A DNA stretch of 12,158 nt, taken from contig JBLHMP010000101.1 of the NCBI GenBank assembly GCA_047623555.1, forward strand, positions 1 to 12,158. Direction: 5' to 3'. Positions 6,090 to 12,158 of this stretch are shown in pieces. A program made the position numbers and the translations under genes. The stretch comes from NORP181 sp047623555. Lineage in GTDB: Bacteria > Pseudomonadota > Alphaproteobacteria > Rhodobacterales > Rhodobacteraceae. Below the pieces are notes generated by a model that worked only from the letters and a program-made list of their open reading frames with translations, ran no database searches and was not told the origin of the DNA. The number at the start of each line of letters is the position of its first letter. Within the stretch, counting starts at the first letter, position 1.

Positions 6090-6569
6090 TCAACCCCCGA
6101 AATGCAGTACGCAGATCAGCGTAAAAAGCCGACGTGCGGTTTTGGTGTCAATGGCGGCCTTGCCTTCAAGCCGTTCCTGCAAGACCCGGCTACCTTCGTC
6201 GTGAATGCCGCGCCGCGCCATGTCGATGGTTTCGATTTGGCTGGGCGGCAGGGTTTTCACCGCGTCCAAATAGGATTCGCAAATCTGGAAATAATCTTTG
6301 ACCACCTGTCGGAACGGGCCAAGAGACAGATGAAATTCAGCCGCCTTTTGGTCGTCCGTCGTCAACACATCAAACACCAGACGTTTATCGCGGATCGCCA
6401 GGTGCAAAGTATACGGCCCCTCTGGCACCTCGCGATCATCGCGTTTGGGCAGATCAAAGCTGTTTTCTTCCAGAAGATCAAACATCGCAACTTTGCGTTC
6501 CTGTTCGATCTCGGGCGTGGGCGGGGGCAAACCCGCATCATCCAAAACGACATCCACAATATGTGACAT
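6090..6569 (-). CDS. UPF0262 family protein
   Basis: The 159-residue protein matches UPF0262, an alphaproteobacterial family of unknown function usually next to hisD. Recognisable stretches include EIEQERKVAMFDLLEENSF, PYTLHLAIRDKRLVFDV and the end RRLFTLICVLHFGG. It has no signal peptide, transmembrane segment or metal motif, so it is probably cytoplasmic. It starts 8 bases after the hisD stop; the ribosome site is weak, so translation may depend on coupling. It ends 3 bases before the phosphatase start in the same frame. I cannot assign a biochemical role. Confidence 0.9.
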   Translation of the reverse strand: MSHIVDVVLDDAGLPPPTPEIEQERKVAMFDLLEENSFDLPKRDDREVPEGPYTLHLAIRDKRLVFDVLTTDDQKAAEFHLSLGPFRQVVKDYFQICESYLDAVKTLPPSQIETIDMARRGIHDEGSRVLQERLEGKAAIDTKTARRLFTLICVLHFGG

Positions 6570-6577
6570 GAGGGATA

Positions 6578-7879
6578 TTACCTGTTCAAATTATCCAAAC
6601 GCGCACGAACCGAAAGCCCATGCGCCTGCAGGCTCTCCGACGTTGCAAGCCGTTCTGCCGAGGGCCCGATAGCACGCAATGCAGCCGGAGTCATCTGCGC
6701 CAGTGTCGTCCGCTTCAAAAAGTCCATAACACTAAGCCCGGACGAGAACCGGGCCGAGCGTGCGGTGGGCAGCACATGGTTCGGCCCACCGACATAATCG
6801 CCGATGGCTTCGGGCGTCCATTGGCCCAGGAAAATCGCACCGGCATGCACGGTTTTATGCGAGAGCGTTTCAGGGTCGGCGACGCATAGTTCCAGATGCT
6901 CCGGGGCAATACGATTGGACAGCTCTGCGGCCTCGTCCAGATCGCGCACCACGATCACCGCGCCATTGTCGCGCCAACTGGCCCCGGCAATCGCACGGCG
7001 TTCCAGTGTTTGCAGCCGTTTATCAACCGCCGCCACCACCGCACGGCCAAACCAGGCATCATCGGTGATCAGCACCGATTGCGCGCTTTCGTCGTGTTCG
7101 GCCTGACTAAGCAGATCAAGGGCGATCCAATCGGGATCATTGTTTTTGTCGGCAATTACCAAAATTTCCGACGGTCCGGCGATCATGTCGATACCGACTT
7201 TGCCAAACACCCGGCGTTTCGCCGCCGCCACAAAGGCGTTGCCGGGGCCGGTGATTTTGTCCACAGCCGGAATGGTTTCGGTCCCATAGGCCAGTGCTGC
7301 AATCGCCTGCGCGCCGCCGATGCGGTAAATCTCGTCCACTCCGGCAAGATGTGCTGCCATCAGCACCAGTGGATTTAAAACGCCGTCCGGTGTTGGCACG
7401 GTGATTGCCAGCCGCCCGACCCCGGCAACTTTGGCGGGAATGGCGTTCATCAACACCGAGGATGGGTAGGATGCCAGCCCGCCCGGCACATACAGCCCTG
7501 CCGCCGAAACCGGTGTCCAACGCCAGCCTAATGTTGCCCCTGCCGCGTCGGTCCAACTGGCGTCTTCGGGCATCTGGCGAACGTGATAGGCCCGAATGCG
7601 GTCTGCGGCCAGTTCAAGTGCGGCGCGATCCTCGGGCGACACCTTGTCAATCGCTTGCTCGATTTCCTCGGCTCGTATGGCCAACGTATCGGGCGTCAGC
7701 TGCAGCCGGTCAAACCGGGCTGTCAACTCGATCACGGCGGCATCCCCCCGGGCGCACACATCGGCGATAATTTCGGCCACAACAGCGTCCACATCCGGGC
7801 TATCTTCGCGCTTGGCGTTCAGCAGGGTGACAAACGCAGCCTCAAAATCGGCGGTTCCGGTATCAAGAAAGACGGGCAT
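6578..7879 (-). CDS. hisD: Histidinol dehydrogenase
   Basis: The 433-residue enzyme catalyses the last two steps of histidine synthesis, oxidising histidinol to histidine with two NAD+. Zinc ligands align with E. coli: Q259 and H262 in LLSQAEHD, D361 in GDYVGGPNH and H420 near the end. The general-base pair E327-H328 sits in APEHLE. The signature IDMIAGPSEILVIAD spans 230-244, and the length is standard. The ATG is preceded by GGAGA at good spacing. As usual in this group, it is separated from most other his genes and lies with UPF0262 and the phosphatase. It begins 50 bases after the broken GNAT gene. Confidence 0.98.
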   Translation of the reverse strand: MPVFLDTGTADFEAAFVTLLNAKREDSPDVDAVVAEIIADVCARGDAAVIELTARFDRLQLTPDTLAIRAEEIEQAIDKVSPEDRAALELAADRIRAYHVRQMPEDASWTDAAGATLGWRWTPVSAAGLYVPGGLASYPSSVLMNAIPAKVAGVGRLAITVPTPDGVLNPLVLMAAHLAGVDEIYRIGGAQAIAALAYGTETIPAVDKITGPGNAFVAAAKRRVFGKVGIDMIAGPSEILVIADKNNDPDWIALDLLSQAEHDESAQSVLITDDAWFGRAVVAAVDKRLQTLERRAIAGASWRDNGAVIVVRDLDEAAELSNRIAPEHLELCVADPETLSHKTVHAGAIFLGQWTPEAIGDYVGGPNHVLPTARSARFSSGLSVMDFLKRTTLAQMTPAALRAIGPSAERLATSESLQAHGLSVRARLDNLNR

Positions 7880-7929
7880 AGGGTATCTCCGGGTTTATGC
7901 AGCGCACATAACCGGGGCGGGCCTGCGCC

Positions 7930-8438
7930 TCAACCCCGCGTGTCGGGGTCTTGGTCAATGGGCTGCCAATAATGCAGGTCACCCTGAAACTGGCCTGCGA
8001 CGCAAACGGCCCGGGGTATCCGGCCACACAGCTGAAACCCGGCCCGCTCATAAAAGGCGATGGCCCGGGCATTTGTCGCCTCAACATAAAGTTTCAGTTG
8101 CAGAAATCCATCGGTGCGCGCCCGCGCCACCGCATAGTGCATCAAACCACGCGAAGCCACACCGCGCCAATTTGAACGGCAATAGACCGCGTGTATCCAG
8201 CCGCGATGCGCCATTGCGGTCGGGCCTTCGCGGTCCACCGACATAACCGCGCATAGATCATCGCCGTCAAACGCCGCCAGCAACGCGCCACTGGCCAGCC
8301 AGTCGACGGATTGCGCCCTTGGGCGGGCGAGCTCTTCGTTATATGTTGTCAGATAACGATGCGATGCGCCGACAAAGCCTCAAGCCGGATGGCGCGCCAG
8401 ATATCGTAATCATCAGCCGTTAAAGGCCGAAATATCAC
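7930..8438 (-). pseudogene. GNAT N-acetyltransferase, frameshifted by a 5-bp duplication
   Basis: The gene starts at GTG 8438, overlapping the DUF2948 stop as GTGA, and encodes VIFRPLTADDYDIWRAIRLE, a typical GNAT N-terminus. It then hits a TGA soon after SAHRIVI. GATGC is duplicated at 8358-8362 and 8363-8367. Removing one copy restores one frame: ...LEALSAHRYLTTYNEELARP, running on through WIHAVYCRSNWRGVASRGLM (acetyl-CoA loop region) and NARAIAFYERAGF to TGA at 7930. The repaired protein would have 167 residues, normal for a single GNAT domain. The substrate is not predictable. The slip is recent-looking because the rest is undamaged. The distal part could only be made from an internal start. 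Confidence 0.85.
8358..8367. repeat. 5-bp tandem duplication that breaks the GNAT frame
   Basis: GATGC GATGC lies directly at the point where the GNAT reading frame changes. Taking out one unit makes both halves of the protein continuous, so this duplication is the likely inactivating event. Confidence 0.85.
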
Positions 8439-8914
8439 GCTTTGTGCTCGGGCACCGACTTTGATGGCGCCTGATAGGGCCGTGTCACATCCCTGAGCGA
8501 AACCTCAAGCGCCTCAACTTCAAGGCGCAGACCACCGTCACCGGCCAGCGTCAACAGTACATGGCCAGCGCCATCTTCGCCCGACTCAAACGTGACGGCC
8601 AGAACCGACAGGATCATATCAGGGTCAGACCGGTCGATGCCTTGGGAGGCGACGCGCAAGACGTTGTCGACCACCAACAACGATTGCACCCGCTCAAACG
8701 CCCGCCCACGCAGGCGTGCGGCGTCTTCGTCTTCCCAGCGGAACCGGTTAATCAGAAGGGCAAAGCGCTGGTCATTCGGGCGCCACTTCATTTCGGTGAT
8801 CGGAAACACCGCATCCTGCACCAGCGACGAAATCACCTGCAAATCAGCATCATCCAGCGCGCCAAGGTTCAGCGGCGCCTCGCGGCCATCTTCAAATGTT
8901 GCGTCAGTGCTCAC
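8435..8914 (-). CDS. DUF2948 family protein
   Basis: The 159-residue protein matches DUF2948, an alphaproteobacterial family of unknown function that regularly follows murA. Typical segments are DLQVISSLVQDAVFPITEMKW and FALLINRFRWEDED, then a second half rich in beta strands (ILSVLAVTFESGEDGAGHVLLTLAGD). No enzymatic motif, signal peptide or membrane helix is visible. The start is GTG at 8914, overlapping the murA stop as GTGA, and the stop overlaps the GNAT start in the same manner, so the three genes are translationally coupled. A link to cell-wall synthesis is suggested only by position. Confidence 0.88.
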   Translation of the reverse strand: MSTDATFEDGREAPLNLGALDDADLQVISSLVQDAVFPITEMKWRPNDQRFALLINRFRWEDEDAARLRGRAFERVQSLLVVDNVLRVASQGIDRSDPDMILSVLAVTFESGEDGAGHVLLTLAGDGGLRLEVEALEVSLRDVTRPYQAPSKSVPEHKA

Positions 8915-10179
8915 GAGTTATGAATCCGTTCGATTTTGGCGCCCACAGCGGACAGCTTGCTCACCACATGCTCATACCCGCGATCCAAATGATAGACCCG
9001 GCTGACAACCGTGTCGCCCTGCGCCGCCAACCCAGCCAGAATAAGCGATACAGAGGCGCGCAAATCTGTTGCCATCACTGGCGCACCCTTGAGTTGGCTC
9101 ACACCTGTTACCGTCGCCGTACCACCATGCACGTCGATCTGTGCGCCCATGCGCATCAATTCCGGGGCATGCATAAACCGGTTCTCAAATATTTTCTCTT
9201 CCAGAACGCTGACACCATCGGCCGTACACAAAAGCGCCATCATCTGCGCCTGCAAATCGGTTGGAAAGCCGGGGAACGGCGCCGTGGTGATATTTACCGC
9301 TTTGATGTGGTCGCTGCGCCGACGCACGCTCAGGCCCTTGTCGGTTTCGGTCACTTCAATCCCGGCCTCGTCCAGTTTTTCACAGAACGCGCCAACCAGC
9401 GACATGCGCCCGCCGAGCAATTCAACCTCGCCGCCACAAAACGCCGGGGCCAGCATATAGGTGCCCAGCTCAATCCGGTCAGTAACCACCGGATGCGTCG
9501 CCCCGTTCAACCGATCAACCCCCTGAATGGTGATGGTATTGGTGCCTTCGCCTTCGATCTGCGCACCCATTTTGCGCAGGCATTCCGCCAGATCGACGAT
9601 TTCGGGTTCGCGCGCGGCGTTGTTAATAACAGTTGTGCCCTTGGCCAAAGTCGCCGCCATCAGCACGTTTTCGGTGGCCCCAACCGATACCAGCGGAAAA
9701 TCAATCGTGCCGCCCTTTAGCCCACCGGGGGCTTTGGCATGGACATAGCCGTCTTTCAGTTCCAGCTCGGCACCCAGCGCCTCAAGCGCGCGCAGGTGCA
9801 GATCAACCGGACGTGCGCCAATGGCACAGCCACCGGGCAGCGACACAATCGCATGACCATCGCGCGCCAGCATCGGCCCCAACACAAGGATCGAGGCGCG
9901 CATTTTGCGCACGATGTCATAATCCGCAGTGTGGTTGTTAATGTTATGGCTCGACAAGGCCAGAACCTTACCGTCCTGCAATTGCGTGACCTCAGCGCCC
10001 AAAGACCCCAAAAGCTCGCTCATCGTGGCGATGTCGCTAAGGCGCGGCGCATTGGTCAATGTCAGCGGCTCTTCGCTGAGCAAAGTGGCCGGCATCAAGG
10101 TTAAACAGGCGTTTTTGGCCCCCGCAATCGGAATCTGCCCCCTTAGCGGGCCATTCCCTGTCACCAAAATTGAATCCAT
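8911..10179 (-). CDS. murA: UDP-N-acetylglucosamine 1-carboxyvinyltransferase
   Basis: MurA transfers enolpyruvate from PEP to UDP-GlcNAc, the first committed step of peptidoglycan synthesis in the cytoplasm. The 422-residue length is standard. K22-N23 in the N-terminal AGAKNA motif bind substrate. The catalytic cysteine is C118 in GGCAIGARPVDLH (E. coli C115), so the enzyme should be of the fosfomycin-sensitive type. The end VYHLDRGYEHVVSKLSAVGA is typical. The ATG lies 5 bases after the stop of the small basic ORF, and its ribosome site (GAGGGC) falls within that ORF's last codons, indicating coupling. The downstream DUF2948 gene overlaps by GTGA. Confidence 0.98.
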   Translation of the reverse strand: MDSILVTGNGPLRGQIPIAGAKNACLTLMPATLLSEEPLTLTNAPRLSDIATMSELLGSLGAEVTQLQDGKVLALSSHNINNHTADYDIVRKMRASILVLGPMLARDGHAIVSLPGGCAIGARPVDLHLRALEALGAELELKDGYVHAKAPGGLKGGTIDFPLVSVGATENVLMAATLAKGTTVINNAAREPEIVDLAECLRKMGAQIEGEGTNTITIQGVDRLNGATHPVVTDRIELGTYMLAPAFCGGEVELLGGRMSLVGAFCEKLDEAGIEVTETDKGLSVRRRSDHIKAVNITTAPFPGFPTDLQAQMMALLCTADGVSVLEEKIFENRFMHAPELMRMGAQIDVHGGTATVTGVSQLKGAPVMATDLRASVSLILAGLAAQGDTVVSRVYHLDRGYEHVVSKLSAVGAKIERIHNS

Positions 10180-10184
10180 CTGAA

Positions 10185-10343
10185 TTAGCCCTCGTTTTTG
10201 CCTGTTTTGCCTGCCCCATCCTCGGATCGCGCCCGCACTTGCGCCTTGCGGCGGGCCAAGTTGGCCTTAAGCGCAGCCTTAAGCCTGTCATCACGGCTTG
10301 TTGCCGCTTTCAGGTTTGACCGGGGTGTGGATTTATCTGCCAT
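10185..10343 (-). CDS. Small basic protein upstream of murA
   Basis: A 52-residue ORF reads MADKSTPRSNLKAATSRDDR, then LKAALKANLARRKAQVRARS, and ends KTGKNEG before TAA at 10185. It has a good ribosome site (AGAGAGG, about 4-5 bases before the ATG). I recall similar short Lys/Arg/Ala-rich proteins with an RLKAALKANLARRKAQ core upstream of murA in other Rhodobacteraceae, which supports it as a real gene. The centre should form one charged helix; there is no membrane segment or cysteine. Function is unknown. It is the first gene of the murA run, with murA 5 bases downstream. Confidence 0.75.
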   Translation of the reverse strand: MADKSTPRSNLKAATSRDDRLKAALKANLARRKAQVRARSEDGAGKTGKNEG

Positions 10344-10453
10344 ATAACCTCTCTAACGCAGCAAGCAAAAAGCGTCCAGATAGCCCTTGCGTGATCCGGC
10401 AATTAGGTCTAGTGACCCGCGCACAGTGTTGCCATGTTTGGGGGACGCTGATA

Positions 10454-10471
10454 CAGGGGGCCAGCCCCCTG
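10454..10471. other. GC-rich perfect palindrome upstream of tRNA-Thr
   Basis: CAGGGGG (10454-10460) and CCCCCTG (10465-10471) pair perfectly around CCAG. The hairpin lies between the divergent murA run and tRNA-Thr, 45 bases before the tRNA, with no T-run after it. It could be a protein-binding palindrome, an RNA hairpin or a copy of a dispersed GC-rich repeat. Confidence 0.4.
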
Positions 10472-10516
10472 TTGCCACGGATGAAAGCCCGGGGTTGGTA
10501 ACTGGAAAAAAGAGAT

Positions 10517-10591
10517 GCTGTTGTAGCTCAGTGGTAGAGCGCGTCATTGGTAATGACGAGGTCGGGAGTTCGATCCTCCCCAGCAGCACCA
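10517..10591 (+). tRNA. tRNA-Thr (GGT)
   Basis: The plus strand gives a full cloverleaf: acceptor GCTGTTG with CAGCAGC (one G-U pair), D arm TAGCTCAGTGGTAGAGC, anticodon stem CGTCA/TGACG around TTGGTAA (anticodon GGT), T arm GGGAGTTCGATCCTCCC, and encoded CCA at 10589-10591. It is divergent from the murA run. Its 3' end faces the decayed region to the right. Confidence 0.97.
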
Positions 10592-10970
10592 TCTTTACCC
10601 TATAAATCAAACACTTAAAGAATATCCGCTGACCAGCACAGAGCCTGTATGCCCACATGGACACGTCGGGTGGATTGTTCCCTTGGGCATGACTGATAGG
10701 CGGGTGCCGTCGCGCTTGAGCATGGAGCCGGGTTAAGGGAGTATCCCGCGATCAGTCAACTGACACGAACCCATTGCTTGTTCTTTTTGGGCAATTCCGA
10801 CGTATTGCTTTATTCGGTAATGGACCACAAACAATGCCGCTCACCCACGTACATCAATACAAAGGGTATTTGTAGTGTTCTTGTCGCTCACCAATGAGGC
10901 ACAACGGGGTTTGTGTAACAAATATCCGACTTCATGCGCCACAACGCGATCAGATATGCAGAGCATGACC
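10592..10970. other. Decayed intergenic stretch after tRNA-Thr
   Basis: These 379 bases hold no convincing gene. The only item of note is a 38-codon minus-strand ORF (10607-10723), weakly started, encoding MPKGTIHPTCPCGHTGSVLV with a CPCGH cluster like those in small zinc-ribbon phage proteins. A GGGGTTTGTGTAACAAAT string (10906-10923) vaguely resembles the IS terminus at 108-126. The base composition and lack of frames suggest degraded mobile DNA. Confidence 0.4.
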
Positions 10971-11397
10971 TTAGTTCGGGTGTGCCATCGAGTGCCACTA
11001 GATTCGCACTGTGGTGGCTAGACCTTGCTCATCGAATTCAGCGAGCAGGGTTCCGTCCAGTTCCATCCTTGGCAACGGATCGCCAGGTTTTCGGTCAGGC
11101 AGAGAGGCCGCTGGATGCAGCCCAGATTTTAAACAGGTCTTCGCTGGTCACTTGATACGCGACATTCCAATGAGCACGCCGCTGGCTGGGTTCTCACCTA
11201 ACACTTTGTAGGTCAGTGAAATATCGTCCTGCAGCAGAATTCTGTCCCAATATGCCGCCAGTTCTTTGGGGCCAGTTTGCACTTGGAACGGAGTATTGTG
11301 ATAGCAACCAAGTGGCGTGAACAGGACAGCAAACCCGGTTGAATCTTGAGTCTCCCAGACCCGTTTGTAAGCGGCCATTAAAGTCATGAATATTCAT
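10971..11397 (-). pseudogene. SnoaL/NTF2-like protein, multiply disrupted
   Basis: Segments in different frames rebuild one small SnoaL/NTF2-fold protein of about 140 residues: MNIHDF from ATG 11397, AAYKRVWETQDSTGF...YHNTPFQVQTG and AYWDRILLQDDISLTYKVL in the longest segment (11148-11387), VAYQVTSEDLFKIWAASSG in another frame, then PGDPLPRMELDGTLLAEFDE and a last WHSMAHPN before TAA at 10971. Shifts fall near 11380, 11165 and 11092-11105. A TAG at 10998-11000 probably replaces the first Trp of an IWWHS motif. The fold is used by diverse enzymes and unknown proteins, so no substrate can be named. With several independent lesions this is an old pseudogene. Confidence 0.75.
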
Positions 11398-11632
11398 TTG
11401 CCAAAAATTCCTGTGGTTCAAGTGCAATTGTCCGGGGGCCGATGTCAGTGTCCAGTTACTGATGGTTTACGCTGGTTACGGGATCTGCGGCAGACCTTCG
11501 CCATGCGCACATCCAGCAGGTTGAACCACTAGACAAATTCCGGCTCCGATTTCACCAGCGCATCCCAAGGCAGGCACAGGCCCCGTCCCTGCCGAGTTGG
11601 ATATCACGCTTTCCGTCGGATCGCGTTTACAT
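11398..11632. other. Unidentified fragments between SnoaL remnant and dam remnant
   Basis: On the minus strand one frame reads GRGLCLPWDALVKSEPEFV, a TAG stop, then WFNLLDVRMAKVCRRSR, which looks like degraded coding sequence with a nonsense codon. I do not recognise the family. Another frame starting MRCAKCKRDPTESVI contains a CxxC but loses sense quickly. Neither is supported as a gene. Confidence 0.35.
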
Positions 11633-11950
11633 TTAGCGCACCGCATGTGGGTCACACCCGCGCAGCCGTTCGAACTCACGCCGAGATGTAATCTGGAATC
11701 GCATCACTTCGATGAATTGTGGATAGTGGCGTTGCAAGAGCGGGAACAGATTGGTGATTTCACCGTTCAGGTCGTTGGCGACCTCTGCTTTTGGGCGCCA
11801 TTTTCGGCGCAGGAACACTCCCCCCATACCGACAAACGGCTCAACATACGTTCTGTGATCGATCCGCTCGATGATGGCGCGGTGCAGGGCTTTCTTGCCG
11901 CCCAGCCACGGGGCGACGGGTGCCGCCGGGGACACTTGTTCATAATTCAC
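11633..11950 (-). pseudogene. Prophage-type DNA adenine methylase, C-terminally truncated
   Basis: The 105 residues match the N-terminal part of a Dam-type (D12 class) adenine-N6 methyltransferase, as found in prophages. PWLGGKK (14-20) is the family's N-terminal SAM-site motif. VEPFVGMGGVFLRR (36-49) is motif I, and EVANDLNGEI (57-66) plus FQITSRREFERL (85-96) continue the alignment. The catalytic DPPY motif and about 60% of a usual 270-residue protein are missing: the frame ends at TAA 11633 and the sequence beyond does not resume the family. The start is GTG at 11950. It should be inactive. It most likely marks prophage remains near tRNA-Thr. Confidence 0.75.
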
Positions 11951-12097
11951 AATTTTGACCTAGGAATAACGCAGCCCGGATCCAAAGAGATCAAGGGCGG
12001 TATGAATAGTATCTGTCGTTGCAGCCGCTTTGAACGGTTGGCTGCGTGGTGGCGGTGCTGGCAGGAGCTATGGTTGAATTTGGGTGATGGCGTCCAT

Positions 12098-12158
12098 TCA
12101 GGCGACGCAGGTTTCATTGGCATCGGTCACTTCGATACCGTCGTTGAACTTGATGCCT
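12098..12158 (-). CDS. C-terminal fragment of an unidentified ORF at the window edge
   Basis: The minus strand is open from the right edge to TGA at 12098-12100 and reads GIKFNDGIEVTDANETCVA. The composition looks coding, and it is followed by non-coding-looking sequence up to the dam remnant. Too little is present for identification; a transposase or phage protein would fit the surroundings. Confidence 0.3.
   Translation of the reverse strand, partial: GIKFNDGIEVTDANETCVA

Noticed and set aside
6578..10179. Many long open frames on the opposite strand of hisD, murA and DUF2948
   Set aside because: They are GC-rich codon-bias shadows of well-identified genes.
10906..10923. Possible second IS5 terminus (GGGGTTTGTGTAACAAAT)
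   Set aside because: It matches the terminus at 108-126 only partly (14 of 18) and has no transposase remains beside it; chance is likely.
11476..11679. Minus-strand 67-codon frame with MRCAKC, considered as a Com-like zinc finger beside dam
   Set aside because: Only one CxxC pair is present, it overlaps the end of the dam remnant, and a different frame in the same bases looks more like decayed coding sequence.

Overview
The window looks like chromosome from an alphaproteobacterium of the Rhodobacteraceae (Roseobacter-type). The main reason is the gene order, which I know from that family: small basic ORF, murA, DUF2948, (GNAT), hisD, UPF0262, low-molecular-weight phosphatase, infA, maf, short RNase E/G, yacG, tRNA-Phe. 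All of these are on the minus strand. I found no intact, undescribed multi-gene system. The interesting content is a conserved block whose edges and one internal joint have been remodelled by mobile DNA and gene decay.

Left edge (1-1707): the tail of an IS5-type transposase and its terminal inverted repeat end at about 126. They sit directly against a 5'-truncated Rad50/SbcC-like coiled-coil ATPase that keeps a CPTC zinc hook and Walker B but has no Walker A. A short spacer with direct and inverted repeats separates this gene from the 3' end of tRNA-Phe, so the region is probably the end of an island integrated at that tRNA.

Conserved block, downstream half (1708-3871): infA, maf, the RNase E/G-like gene and yacG are tightly packed, with ATGA overlaps between maf, rng and yacG, and run towards tRNA-Phe(GAA). 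A likely infA promoter lies at 3918-3946.

Internal joint (3872-5627): between infA and the phosphatase lie an rsmJ-like methyltransferase gene that appears to lack its 5' end and a divergently oriented, frameshifted LysR remnant without its HTH domain. A 13-bp tandem duplication follows.

Conserved block, upstream half (5628-10343): a 52-aa basic protein, MurA, DUF2948, a GNAT gene broken by a 5-bp tandem duplication, HisD, UPF0262 and a CX5R phosphatase are co-directional, with GTGA overlaps or short gaps. They link cell-wall precursor synthesis, histidine synthesis and housekeeping functions in one likely transcription unit.

Right edge (10344-12158): tRNA-Thr(GGT) on the plus strand is followed by decayed DNA: a SnoaL/NTF2-like pseudogene, a truncated prophage-type DNA adenine methylase and unidentified fragments. 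The 3' ends of both tRNAs therefore face outward into accessory or decayed sequence, which fits two separate integration hot spots flanking the core genes.
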